Shown one piece after another: positions 1 to 8,533 of a DNA stretch of 64,000 nucleotides; the stretch's first letter is position 1, and every line of letters starts with the position of its first letter. Made by a program: the position numbers and the translations under genes. The DNA comes from Streptomyces fuscichromogenes (GTDB lineage Bacteria; Actinomycetota; Actinomycetes; Streptomycetales; Streptomycetaceae). The notes beneath the pieces were generated by a model. That model saw nothing but the letters and a program-made list of their open reading frames with translations. It had not been told where the DNA came from and did not search any database. The stretch lies in contig NZ_BMML01000014.1 in the NCBI RefSeq assembly GCF_014645815.1, positions 62,001 to 126,000 on the forward strand, written 5' to 3'.

Positions 1-1
1 C

Positions 2-253
2 TACCACCGCGTGAGCATGAAGCAGAACCTGTACCGGGACCAGAACGGGTCGGTGTGGGAGTTCACCTGGACGGGGCTGGCCAAGGACTGGCCGTATGCG
101 TCCGGGCCGCAGCACGCGATCGAGGAGACGTACGACTCGCGGTCGGGGGCCGAGTACGCGATCTACATAGCCTCGCCGGAGAAGGACTGGGCTACGACCA
201 GTAAGCAGTTCCAGTGGCTGCTGCAGGGGTGGGACCCGGGCACCTACGGGTGA
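2..253 (+). CDS. C-terminal end of a truncated protein paralogous to the next kinase's sensor domain
   Basis: The frame is open from the window edge to TGA at 251-253, so this is the last roughly 83 codons of a gene that starts upstream. The fragment has a WEFTW motif, an acidic middle and a closing pattern of aromatic residues. The same layout (WEFSW, then a YDVWVSAP-like strand) ends the Ser/Thr kinase that follows. I infer that the missing part is another membrane Ser/Thr kinase with a related extracellular domain, but no kinase motif lies inside the window. The next gene begins about 65 bp downstream on the same strand. Confidence 0.75.
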   Translation, partial: YHRVSMKQNLYRDQNGSVWEFTWTGLAKDWPYASGPQHAIEETYDSRSGAEYAIYIASPEKDWATTSKQFQWLLQGWDPGTYG

Positions 254-319
254 CGCCCGTGCGGCGTCTTGGCTTGTCACCGTCCGGAAGGTTCGCGTCC
301 GGTGCGGCATCATGGGGCC

Positions 320-1954
320 ATGGGGACCGACGGGGAAGCCGTACGTCTGGTCGCGGGGCGTTATCGCCTGGAAGCGCGGCTCGGGCGGGGCGGGATGGGC
401 GTCGTATGGCGCGCGACCGACCAGTTGCTGGGACGGCAGGTCGCCGTCAAGGAACTCACCGTCGACGACTCGCTGCCGGAGGACGACGCCCGGCTGCGCC
501 GCGACCGCACGCTGCGTGAGGCGCAGGCCGTCGCGCAACTCCACCACCCGCACATCATCGTCGTGCACGACGTGGTGGAGGACGGCGGACGCCCGTACAT
601 CGTGATGGAGTTGATCGACGGCGGTTCGCTCGCCGACCGGATCTCCCGGAACGGGCCCGTGGACGTCGGCGAGGCCGCGCGGATCGGGATCGCCCTGCTG
701 AGCGCGTTGGCGACCGCGCACCGGGCCGGGGTGCTGCACCGGGACATCAAGCCGGCGAACGTGCTCGTCGAGGCGGCGACCGGGCGTGTCGTCCTCACCG
801 ACTTCGGTATCGCCCAGGTCGCGGGCGCCACCACGCTCACCGAGACCGGTTCCTTCGTCGGCTCGCCCGAGTACACCGCGCCGGAGCGGATGTCCGGCAC
901 CCGGGCCGGTCCCGCGTCCGACCTGTGGTCGCTGGGAGTACTGCTGTGCGCGGCGCTCAGCGGCGAGTCGCCGTTCCGGCGCGACTCGCTCGGCGGGATC
1001 CTGCACGCCGTGGTCTCCGACGAGATCCGGCCACCCGCCCAGGCGGAGCCGCTGCTGCCCGTCGTACGCGGGCTGCTGGAGCGGGATCCCGAGCGGCGGC
1101 TGGACGCGGAGGAGGCCGAGCGGATGCTCCGCGGGTTCCTGGAGACCGGGGCGGTCGCGGTCGTCACCACGACGGAGAGCGTCGGCGCCGCGCCGTACAC
1201 GCCGACCCAGCGGGACGTGCCGCGCCCGCCGGTGGCGGACCCGGCCGGACCGGCCCGGTACTCCCCGCGCGGTGTGCTGGTCGCCGCACTGCTGGTCGCG
1301 GCGATGGCCGGGGCCGGCGTGTCGGCGGCGACGCTCCTGTTCAACGGGGGTGGGGGAGGGGACGGCGCGCCGGGCCCCGGGAGCACGACGGCCGTCTCCG
1401 CGTCGCACACGGTGCCCACGCCCTCGACCGCGAAGCCCTCGTCCCCCGCCTCTGCCTCCTCCTCTGCCTCCTCCTCTTCCCCGGGTACCTCCCCGGCCGC
1501 CGACTCCCACACCGCGCCCTCCGGTTACCGCCTCGCGCAGGACCCGGCCGGCTTCTCGCTGGCCGTACCGGAGGACTTCACCCGCGACCCGGAGGGCCAG
1601 CGGGTCTTCTACCTGTCGCCGGGGCAGACCTTCCGGCTCGGCATCAAGGTCTCCGACCCGCAGACCGGCGGACCGGGCGCGGTGATGCGGCGGGCGGCGG
1701 CCGAGGGGCCGAGCACCAACCCCGGCTACCACGACGGCCTGGTCAGCGACACCACGCACGCCGGACACCCGGCCGCCTTCTGGGAGTTCAGCTGGAAGGG
1801 CTTCAGCGCGACGGAGGGCCCCCGGCACACCTACGACCTGTGCTGGGAGCAGGGCGGGCGGATGTACGACGTGTGGGTGTCGGCGCCGGTCGGGAAGGTG
1901 CGCGAGGCCCGGGAGTACTTCGACGTCGCGATCGACACGTTCACGGCGGGCTGA
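320..1954 (+). CDS. Transmembrane serine/threonine protein kinase (PknB-like)
   Basis: A 544-residue Hanks-type kinase that phosphorylates protein Ser/Thr at the membrane. Visible motifs: Gly loop GRGGMGVV at 22-29, VAVK with Lys44, HRD at 140-142 followed by IKPAN, DFG at 161-163, a Thr-rich activation loop and the SPEYTAPE segment. A Pro-rich linker leads to one hydrophobic segment at about 318-341. A Ser/Pro/Thr-rich extracellular stalk and a C-terminal domain of about 140 residues with WEFSW follow; that domain resembles the fragment at the window start. ATG at 320 is chosen because it places the kinase core normally; an in-frame TTG at 269 is possible. No PASTA repeats are present, so this is not a canonical PknB. 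Its ligand is unknown. Confidence 0.93.
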   Translation: MGTDGEAVRLVAGRYRLEARLGRGGMGVVWRATDQLLGRQVAVKELTVDDSLPEDDARLRRDRTLREAQAVAQLHHPHIIVVHDVVEDGGRPYIVMELIDGGSLADRISRNGPVDVGEAARIGIALLSALATAHRAGVLHRDIKPANVLVEAATGRVVLTDFGIAQVAGATTLTETGSFVGSPEYTAPERMSGTRAGPASDLWSLGVLLCAALSGESPFRRDSLGGILHAVVSDEIRPPAQAEPLLPVVRGLLERDPERRLDAEEAERMLRGFLETGAVAVVTTTESVGAAPYTPTQRDVPRPPVADPAGPARYSPRGVLVAALLVAAMAGAGVSAATLLFNGGGGGDGAPGPGSTTAVSASHTVPTPSTAKPSSPASASSSASSSSPGTSPAADSHTAPSGYRLAQDPAGFSLAVPEDFTRDPEGQRVFYLSPGQTFRLGIKVSDPQTGGPGAVMRRAAAEGPSTNPGYHDGLVSDTTHAGHPAAFWEFSWKGFSATEGPRHTYDLCWEQGGRMYDVWVSAPVGKVREAREYFDVAIDTFTAG

Positions 1955-2078
1955 GCGGGAACGGCAGGCCCGCGAGATTCAAATGCGTTGCCAGGCAGGT
2001 GAGTTGCGGACATCCTCCTCTTGACCCGATGGTGATCCGGTATTGACCCGGACATGGGACGGACTTGGGGGAGAGACC

Positions 2079-3809
2079 TTGAGCAGGGCGGGACAGTACG
2101 TTCTCGGGCGGGCCGCGGTGCCTGGTGTCCTCGCGGCGCTCGTCGCGGGCGCCATCGGCACCATGGGCGTCATGGCTCCCACCGCGGTCGCGGCGGACGA
2201 CGGCGACGCGCCACTGGCGCCGGTCGTCTCCTCGGCCGAGTACCCGGACGACGGCGACTGGCACGACGGGGTGGGGCGGTACGGGACCTTCGTGATCGAC
2301 TCGGCCTCGGACGACGTCGTGTCGTACCGCTACAACTGGCTCGGTGCCGCGACGAAGACCCTCGTCCCGGCGGAGCCCGGCGGCGCGGTCTCGCTGCGCT
2401 GGATGCCGGAGCGCGAGGGGGTCACCTATCTGCAGGTCCAGGCCCTCGACGCGGCGGGCCGCCTCAGCGCCCGCACCACCTACGACGTCGCGGTCCGGGA
2501 GGGGCGGCCCGCGGTCACCCACTGGGACCCGGAGCAGCCGTCGGGCGCGGTCGCCGGCACCGGTGCGACCCTCGACGCGTCCGGCCCGTCCGGGACCCGG
2601 CTGGCCTCCGCCGCCGCCCTCGACGGGACCGACGAGGGATACCTGAGCCTCGACACGGCCCTCGACACGAGCGACACCTTCTCCCTCGACGCATGGGTAC
2701 GGCCCGACACGCTCACCAGCGGCGCCACCGCCGTCAGCCGGTCCTCCGGGCTCGCCCTCGCGGCGGTGACCGACCCCGCCTCCGGGGCCCCGGTCTGGTC
2801 CCTCACCGTGCCCACCCGGGACGGCGGCACCGCCCAGGTCACCGGCGGCGCCCCCGAACCGGGCGAGTGGGCCCACCTCGCCGGGGTGTACGACGCCGAG
2901 CAGCAGACCGTACGGCTGTACGTGAACGGCACGTCGGTCGGCACGGCGGAGAACGTCCGGGCGGCCGCCGGCACCGGGGCCCTGCGGCTCGGCGCCGACG
3001 GGAACGGCGGGCACTGGCGCGGGCTGCTCACCGACGTGAACGTCTGGGACCGGGTCCTGGTCGCCAAGGAGGCCGGTGAGGCGGCCCAGCGGTCGGCGCA
3101 GCGCCTCGGCTACTGGGACCTGGAGACCGCCACCGACGGCAGCAGCCCCGCCTACGCGGGCGGCGAGCCGCTCACCCTCGCCGGGGACGCGACGATCCAC
3201 ACCGACAGCGACGACTGCGCCTGGAACCCCGACTGCACCCCGGCCACCTACCCCCTGTGGGGAACCGGCGACCTCCTCCTCGACGGTGACGGCGACTACG
3301 CGAGCACCCCGACCGCGGTCACCCCGACCGACGCCGGCTTCTCGGTCACCGCGCACGCCCGCGTCGACCCGGCCACCGCCGACCACGACATGACCGTGCT
3401 GTCCCAGCCCGGCGCCCACACCAGCCTGTTCACCCTGCGCTATGTGGCCGCCTCGCAGACCTGGGAGGCCGTGGTGGCCCACGAGGACCGGGCCGACGCG
3501 CCGACCACCACGGTCAGCGCGCCCGCCGACTGGGCCGCGTCCAGTGACGAGTACCTCGCGCTGGTCTACGACGAGAAGGCCGACGAACTCCGGCTCTACG
3601 TGGGATCGGGCAGCTACCCCGCCGCCACGGCGGGCGTCGCCGGTGAGAACACCTGGACGCCCACCGGCGCCCTCCAGGCCGGCCGCACCCTCACCCCGGA
3701 CGGCGGGACGGACCACCTGGCCGGCGCGATCGACGAGGTGCACACCTATGCGGGCGTCCTGAACGCGACCCAGCTCGCCCAACTCTCCATCGGCGGCATC
3801 GACATCTGA
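2079..3809 (+). CDS. Secreted LamG-like (concanavalin-fold) domain protein
   Basis: A 576-residue exported protein. TTG at 2079 is chosen because GGGGGAG at 2067-2073 sits six bases upstream; it yields an N-terminal signal peptide with a hydrophobic core and an AVA-A cleavage site near residue 35. Two LamG/concanavalin-like regions can be seen: about 185-340 (SLDAWVRPDT, LYVNGTSVGTA, LRLGADGNG) and about 395-575 (GFSVTAHARVD, AIDEVHTYAGVL). Between them is a short Cys pair. LamG modules bind carbohydrates or proteins outside the cell; no catalytic domain is recognisable. It lies between two kinase genes and could be their extracytoplasmic partner, which is only an inference from position. Confidence 0.85.
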   Translation: MSRAGQYVLGRAAVPGVLAALVAGAIGTMGVMAPTAVAADDGDAPLAPVVSSAEYPDDGDWHDGVGRYGTFVIDSASDDVVSYRYNWLGAATKTLVPAEPGGAVSLRWMPEREGVTYLQVQALDAAGRLSARTTYDVAVREGRPAVTHWDPEQPSGAVAGTGATLDASGPSGTRLASAAALDGTDEGYLSLDTALDTSDTFSLDAWVRPDTLTSGATAVSRSSGLALAAVTDPASGAPVWSLTVPTRDGGTAQVTGGAPEPGEWAHLAGVYDAEQQTVRLYVNGTSVGTAENVRAAAGTGALRLGADGNGGHWRGLLTDVNVWDRVLVAKEAGEAAQRSAQRLGYWDLETATDGSSPAYAGGEPLTLAGDATIHTDSDDCAWNPDCTPATYPLWGTGDLLLDGDGDYASTPTAVTPTDAGFSVTAHARVDPATADHDMTVLSQPGAHTSLFTLRYVAASQTWEAVVAHEDRADAPTTTVSAPADWAASSDEYLALVYDEKADELRLYVGSGSYPAATAGVAGENTWTPTGALQAGRTLTPDGGTDHLAGAIDEVHTYAGVLNATQLAQLSIGGIDI

Positions 3810-3813
3810 GGTC

Positions 3814-3844
3814 CACGCGCCCCTTCCACAGGGAGGGGCGCGTG
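3814..3844 (+). terminator. Hairpin terminator after the LamG gene
   Basis: Inverted repeat CACGCGCCCCT / AGGGGCGCGTG with an 11-bp perfect stem starts 4 bp after the stop codon. No U-tract follows, as is common in Streptomyces. Confidence 0.75.
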
Positions 3845-3906
3845 CCCCGCACAGCGCTGACCGCGCCGCTTCGACAAGGGTGTGGGGCGCAAGGTACTCA
3901 TGGGGT

Positions 3907-4800
3907 ATGAGTGAAGACGGCGAACAGCCGGTCGAGGGACGCCTGATCGGCGGGCGCTACCGGCTCACCGACCGCATCGGCTCCGGGCCGACCGGGACCG
4001 TGTGGCGCGCCCGCGACGAACAGGACGGGCGGCAGGTCGCCGTCAAGGAGCCGCGCCTGGCCGGCGAGCCGGACGACGAGGAACGCCGGCGCGCCGCACA
4101 CCGCCTGCTGCACGAGGCCCGCGCCGCCGCCCGCGTCGACCACCCGGCCGCCGTCGCCATCCACGACGTCTGTGTCGAGGACGAACTTCCCTGGGTCGTC
4201 ATGGAGCTGGTGGAGGGGGAGGCGCTGCACGCGGCCCTCGCCGCCCGCGGGCCGCTGCCGGCCCCCGAGGCCGCCCGCATCGGGCTCGCCGTCCTCGGCG
4301 CGCTGCACGCCGCCCACGGCGTCGGCATCGTGCACCGTGACCTCAAGCCCTCCAACGTCCTCCTGGCGGCCGGCGGGGAACGCGTCGTCGTCACCGACTT
4401 CGGTATCGGGGCCGGGCCGCAGGGACAGGGCGACGGCGACTTCGCGGCGCCCGAGTGCAGTGCGGGGCACGGCGCCGGGCCCGCCTCCGACCTGTGGTCG
4501 CTGGGCGCGTTGCTCCGGGCCGCCGCCGACGGCGACGAGGGTCCGCTCGGCCCGCTCCTCGAAGAACTCCTCGCCTCCGAACCGGAGGCCCGCCCGACGG
4601 CCCCGGAAGCCGCCGAGGTGCTCGCCGAGGTCGCCGGGGTGAGCCTGCCGGCGTGGGTGACCGAACCCCCGGCGGTTCAGGTTCCGGTCCCGGACCCGGC
4701 CCCGGTCCGCACCCCGGCCGCACCGGACCCCGAACCCCGCCGCCTCACCCCCTTCGCCGCCCTCGGCCTGCTCCTCGCCAAAAAACCGGAACGCGGCTGA
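3907..4800 (+). CDS. Short cytoplasmic Ser/Thr protein kinase with a reduced activation loop
   Basis: A 297-residue kinase-like protein without a membrane segment. Gly loop GSGPTGTVW at 25-33, Lys47, HRDLKPSN with Asp145 and DFG at 164-166 are intact, so ATP binding and catalysis look possible. The segment from DFG to APE (181-183) is only 14 residues (IGAGPQGQGDGDFA) and contains no Ser, Thr or Tyr; the neighbouring kinase has about 25 residues with several Thr. The C-lobe is also compact, followed by a Pro-rich tail. ATG at 3907 is the first start consistent with the kinase fold. It may be constitutively active, weakly active or a regulatory pseudokinase; the sequence cannot decide. Confidence 0.88.
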   Translation: MSEDGEQPVEGRLIGGRYRLTDRIGSGPTGTVWRARDEQDGRQVAVKEPRLAGEPDDEERRRAAHRLLHEARAAARVDHPAAVAIHDVCVEDELPWVVMELVEGEALHAALAARGPLPAPEAARIGLAVLGALHAAHGVGIVHRDLKPSNVLLAAGGERVVVTDFGIGAGPQGQGDGDFAAPECSAGHGAGPASDLWSLGALLRAAADGDEGPLGPLLEELLASEPEARPTAPEAAEVLAEVAGVSLPAWVTEPPAVQVPVPDPAPVRTPAAPDPEPRRLTPFAALGLLLAKKPERG

Positions 4801-4844
4801 CCGGCGCCGATCGTCCCCGTCCAACCCCCTGATCAGCACATTCT

Positions 4845-4864
4845 CTGCCAGTGATCACTGGCAG
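4845..4864. promoter_or_regulatory. Perfect 20-bp palindrome upstream of the aldehyde dehydrogenase gene
   Basis: CTGCCAGTGATCACTGGCAG is its own reverse complement. It lies 73 bp before the ATG at 4937 and 45 bp after the preceding kinase stop. It could be an operator for the dehydrogenase/GMC genes or an 8-bp stem with a GATC loop ending the kinase transcript. An operator seems more likely because the symmetry is perfect and no T-run follows. Confidence 0.6.
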
Positions 4865-4936
4865 TGTGTGTGCGGTCCGTGAAACCGAGTTACCCACGGG
4901 TACCCAAAGGCCCCGGTCCCGAATACCCTGCGGCTC

Positions 4937-6562
4937 ATGACGGACTCGCAGGCCCCGGCCCACGCACCGGCCCCCACCGGCACGAACCCGCTCGCCCCCG
5001 CCCCCGCAGGGGCCCGAACCGCGGCCGACGTGGTCACGCCCGAGCTGGTCGCCCAGCTCACCAAGGGCGTCGTCGGCTCCGGACGGACGGCCAACCACAC
5101 GCCCTTCACCGGCGAGAAGCTGGCCGACCTGCCCGAGTCCACGCCCGAGGACGTGGCCAAGGCCTATGACGCGGCCCGCGCCGCCCAGGCCGTGTGGGCG
5201 AAGGTGCCGGTACGGCAGCGCGCCGCCGTCCTGCTCCGCTTCCACGACCTGATCCTGGCCCGCCAGGCCGAGGTCCTCGACCTCATCCAGCTGGAGACCG
5301 GCAAGGCCCGCCTGCACGCCCACGAAGAGGTGCAGGCCGTCGCGGTCGCCGCCCGGCACTACGGCCGCAAGGCCCCCGCCTACCTGCGCCCCAAGCGGCA
5401 CGCGGGCGCGATGCCCACCCTCACGCGCGTGACCGAACTGCGCCACCCGCGGGGCGTGGTCGGCCAGATCGCCCCCTGGAACTACCCGCTCGAACTCTCC
5501 GTCGGCGACGCGCTCCCCGCCTTCGTGGCGGGCAACGCGGTCGTCATGAAGCCGGACACCGAGACCTGCCTGACCGCCCTGTGGGCCCGGGACATCCTCA
5601 TCGAGGCGGGCCTGCCCGCCGACGTCCTCCAGGTGGTGCTCGGCGAGGGCCCGGTCGTCGGCCCCGAGGTCGTCCGGCACGCCGACTACGTCTCCTTCAC
5701 CGGCTCCACCCGCACGGGCCGCCAGGTCGCGCAGGGCGCCGCCGCCCGCCTGATCGGCGTCTCCCTCGAACTCGGCGGCAAGAACGCCATGCTGGTCCTC
5801 GACGACGCCGACATCGAGAAGGCGGCCGCCGGCGCGGTCCGCGCCTGCTTCTCCTCGGCCGGCCAGCTCTGCATCTCCATCGAGCGGCTGTACGTCCACG
5901 AGTCGATCGCCGACGCCTTCGTCGAGCGCTTCGCGGCCCGCACCAAGGCCATGCGCCTCGGCAGGTCCCTCGCCTACGGCGCCGACATGGGGTCCCTGGT
6001 CGGCGAACGGCAGCTGGAGACCGTCACCCGGCATGTCGAGGAGGCCGTCGAGAAGGGCGCGACCCTCGTCGCCGGCGGCACCGCCCGCCCGGACATCGGC
6101 CCGTACTTCTACGAGCCCACCATCCTCGACGGCGTCGAGGACGCGATGGCCGTCTGCACGGAGGAGACCTTCGGCCCGGTCGTCTCCATCTACCGCTTCA
6201 AGACGGAGGACGAGGCCGTCGAGCACGCCAACGGCACGCCGTACGGCCTCAACTCGTCCGTCTGGACGAAGAACGGCAGCCGTGGCCGCGCCGTCGCCGC
6301 CCGCCTGCGCACCGGCACGGTCAACGTCAACGAGGGCTATGCCCCCGCCTACGGCAGCGTCCAGTCCCCGATGGGCGGCATGAAGGACTCGGGCCTGGGC
6401 CGCCGGCACGGCTCGGAGGGCATCCTCAAGTACACCGAGGCCCAGACCGTCGCCCAGCAGCGGCTGCTGCCCATGGCCCCCTCACTGGGCATGGACGACG
6501 AGAAGTACGCGGCCTTCATGAGTACCAGTCTCCGGGTGATGAAGGCACTGAGGCTGCGCTGA
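4937..6562 (+). CDS. Succinate-semialdehyde dehydrogenase (aldehyde dehydrogenase superfamily)
   Basis: A 541-residue NAD(P)-dependent aldehyde dehydrogenase, most similar in motif layout to succinic semialdehyde dehydrogenases, which oxidise succinate semialdehyde to succinate (GABA shunt). Seen: APWNYPLE, FTGSTRTGR in the cofactor site, the general base Glu278 in LELGGKN, the catalytic Cys312 in AGQLCIS, and EETFGPV. The N-terminal 35 residues are a Pro/Ala-rich extension. The GMC oxidoreductase gene follows 76 bp downstream on the same strand, and the two may form a unit handling an alcohol/aldehyde substrate. The family is certain; the exact substrate is not. Confidence 0.9.
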   Translation: MTDSQAPAHAPAPTGTNPLAPAPAGARTAADVVTPELVAQLTKGVVGSGRTANHTPFTGEKLADLPESTPEDVAKAYDAARAAQAVWAKVPVRQRAAVLLRFHDLILARQAEVLDLIQLETGKARLHAHEEVQAVAVAARHYGRKAPAYLRPKRHAGAMPTLTRVTELRHPRGVVGQIAPWNYPLELSVGDALPAFVAGNAVVMKPDTETCLTALWARDILIEAGLPADVLQVVLGEGPVVGPEVVRHADYVSFTGSTRTGRQVAQGAAARLIGVSLELGGKNAMLVLDDADIEKAAAGAVRACFSSAGQLCISIERLYVHESIADAFVERFAARTKAMRLGRSLAYGADMGSLVGERQLETVTRHVEEAVEKGATLVAGGTARPDIGPYFYEPTILDGVEDAMAVCTEETFGPVVSIYRFKTEDEAVEHANGTPYGLNSSVWTKNGSRGRAVAARLRTGTVNVNEGYAPAYGSVQSPMGGMKDSGLGRRHGSEGILKYTEAQTVAQQRLLPMAPSLGMDDEKYAAFMSTSLRVMKALRLR

Positions 6563-6570
6563 CTCACTCA

Positions 6571-6598
6571 GGGGCGCGGGGAACTGCGCGACCAGCCA
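6571..6598 (-). repeat. Dispersed Streptomyces intergenic repeat, copy 1
   Basis: Carries the core GGGGCGCGGGGAACTGCGCG, which recurs, usually with minor changes, at 14840, 31453, 33217, 44204 and 52435. This copy lies between the dehydrogenase and GMC oxidoreductase genes and lacks the closing hairpin half. Confidence 0.7.
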
Positions 6599-6638
6599 CC
6601 GACAACCCGCAGTGCACACTCAAAGGGGAGATGGCACG

Positions 6639-8417
6639 TTGTCTCAGGACACCTATGACTACGACGTCCTGGTCGTCGGCTCCGGCTTCGGCGGCTCCGT
6701 GACCGCCCTGCGCCTCACAGAAAAGGGCTACAAGGTCGGCGTCCTGGAGGCCGGCCGCCGCTTCACCCGCGACTCCCTCCCCAAGAACTCCTGGGACATC
6801 AAGAACTACCTCTGGGCACCCAGGCTCGGCTGCTACGGCATCCAGCGCATCCACCTCCTCGGCAACGTCATGGTCCTCGCCGGGGCCGGGGTGGGCGGCG
6901 GTTCGCTCAACTACGCCAACACCCTCTACATCCCGCCGAAGCCCTTCTTCGAGGACCCCCAGTGGCGTGACATCACGGACTGGCAGGAGGAGCTGAAGCC
7001 GTACTACGACCAGGCGCAGCGCATGCTCGGCGTACGGCTCAACCCGACGATGACCCCGTCCGACGTCCATCTGAAGGCGGCGGCGCAGAAGCTGGGCGTC
7101 GGCGACACCTTCCACCTCGCCCCGGTCGGCGTCTTCTTCGGCGACGGCAAGGACGCCGACGGCGAGGCGAAGGCGGCCCCCGGCGACCAGGCCGCCGACC
7201 CCTACTTCGGCGGCGCGGGCCCCGCCCGCAACGCCTGCACCGAGTGCGGCGAGTGCATGACCGGCTGCCGGCACGGCGCGAAGAACACCCTCAACGAGAA
7301 CTACCTCCACCTCGCCGAGCAGGCCGGCGCTGAGGTGCACCCCATGACGACGGTCGTGTCCGTCACCGACGACTCCCAGGGCGGCTACGCGATCGCGACC
7401 CTCCCCACCGACGACCGGAAGACAGCGAAGGGCCGGACCTTCAAGGCCCGCCGGGTCGTCATCGCGGCCGGCACGTACGGCACCCAGACCCTCCTGCACC
7501 GCATGAAGGCGGGCGGACAGCTCCCGTACCTCTCCGACCGCCTGGGCGACCTCACCCGTACCAACTCCGAGGCCCTGGTCGGCGCCCAGACCGACGACCG
7601 GCGCTACCGCAGGGCGCACGGCACCCCGAGGGCGGACTTCACCCGGGGCGTCGCGATCACGTCCTCCGTCCACCCGGACGAGAACACGCACATCGAGCCG
7701 GTCCGCTACGGCAAGGGCTCCAACGCGATGGGCAGCCTGTCCATCCTCCAGGTGCCGTACGCGGAAGGCTCCTCCCGCGTCCTCGGCTGGCTGGCGAACG
7801 CGGCCCGCCACCCCCTGCTGGTACTGCGCTCGCTCTCCAACCGGCGCTGGTCGGAGCGGACCATCATCGGCCTGGTGATGCAGTCGCTGGACAACTCCCT
7901 GACGACGTACCTGAAACCGGACGGCGTCGGCAAGGGCCTGCTCACCGCCCGGCAGGGCCACGGTGCCCCCAATCCCAAGCAGATCAGGGCCGCCTCGGAG
8001 GCGGCCACCGTGCTCGCCGCCGAGATCAACGGCTTCGCCGGCAGCAATGTCGGCGAGCTGATGGGCACCCCGCTCACCGCCCACTTCCTGGGCGGCTGCC
8101 CGATCGGCGACTCGCGCGAGACCGGAGTCATCGACCCGTACCACCGGCTCTACGGCCACCCGGGCATCTCGGTCGTGGACGGCGCCGCGGTCTCCGCGAA
8201 CCTGGGTGTGAACCCGTCCCTCACCATCACGGCCCAGGCCGAGCGCGCGATGTCGTACTGGCCCAACAAGGGCGAGGCGGACCCGCGGCCGCGGCAGGGC
8301 GAGCCGTACGAGCGCCTCCGGCCGGTCGAGCCGCTCCGCCCGGCGGTCCCGGCCGAGGCCTTCGGCGCGCTGCGGCTGCCGTTCCTCGGGATCCCGGCCG
8401 TACCGCCCAGGAAGTAG
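6639..8417 (+). CDS. FAD-dependent GMC oxidoreductase, cholesterol-oxidase-like, with Cys cluster
   Basis: A 592-residue flavoprotein. TTG at 6639 is chosen for GGGGAG at 6625-6630, eight bases upstream. The FAD-binding VVGSGFGGS motif starts at residue 12, AGAGVGGGSLNYAN follows, and the C-terminal GMC signature includes HFLGGCPIG and VVDGAAVSANLGVNPSLTI. A Cys-rich insert CTECGECMTGC (Cys200, 203, 206, 210) resembles a 4Fe-4S ferredoxin motif; related actinobacterial cholesterol-oxidase-like proteins carry a similar motif. It would oxidise a primary or secondary alcohol, perhaps a sterol or polyol, passing electrons to FAD. The paired aldehyde dehydrogenase upstream could take the next step. 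Substrate unknown. Confidence 0.9.
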   Translation: MSQDTYDYDVLVVGSGFGGSVTALRLTEKGYKVGVLEAGRRFTRDSLPKNSWDIKNYLWAPRLGCYGIQRIHLLGNVMVLAGAGVGGGSLNYANTLYIPPKPFFEDPQWRDITDWQEELKPYYDQAQRMLGVRLNPTMTPSDVHLKAAAQKLGVGDTFHLAPVGVFFGDGKDADGEAKAAPGDQAADPYFGGAGPARNACTECGECMTGCRHGAKNTLNENYLHLAEQAGAEVHPMTTVVSVTDDSQGGYAIATLPTDDRKTAKGRTFKARRVVIAAGTYGTQTLLHRMKAGGQLPYLSDRLGDLTRTNSEALVGAQTDDRRYRRAHGTPRADFTRGVAITSSVHPDENTHIEPVRYGKGSNAMGSLSILQVPYAEGSSRVLGWLANAARHPLLVLRSLSNRRWSERTIIGLVMQSLDNSLTTYLKPDGVGKGLLTARQGHGAPNPKQIRAASEAATVLAAEINGFAGSNVGELMGTPLTAHFLGGCPIGDSRETGVIDPYHRLYGHPGISVVDGAAVSANLGVNPSLTITAQAERAMSYWPNKGEADPRPRQGEPYERLRPVEPLRPAVPAEAFGALRLPFLGIPAVPPRK

Positions 8418-8431
8418 CCGCACGCGGCCGG

Positions 8432-8487
8432 GCACCGAAGAGGGACCTGTGCCCCCCTCCGAGCCCAGGTCCCTCTTCGATCGGTGC
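8432..8487. terminator. Bidirectional terminator between convergent genes
   Basis: CGAAGAGGGACCTG at 8436-8449 pairs perfectly with CAGGTCCCTCTTCG at 8466-8479, extended by GCACC/GGTGC. It separates the GMC oxidoreductase from the convergent surface-protein gene. Confidence 0.85.
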
Positions 8488-8533
8488 GCGACCGCCGCCC
8501 TACGACGGTTCGCGCGACCTTGCTCTGTGCGGC

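Noticed and set aside
1941..3782. Long minus-strand ORF opposite the LamG gene
   Set aside because: Gly/Arg/Val-rich shadow frame with no domain. The plus frame has a signal peptide, ribosome site and LamG motifs.
6585..6607. TTGTCGGTG on the minus strand near 6600
   Set aside because: No TANNNT at the required distance, and it adjoins a dispersed repeat copy with no minus-strand gene start.
6564..8435. Long minus-strand ORF opposite the GMC oxidoreductase
   Set aside because: The plus strand carries clear FAD and GMC motifs; the antisense frame is a GC shadow.
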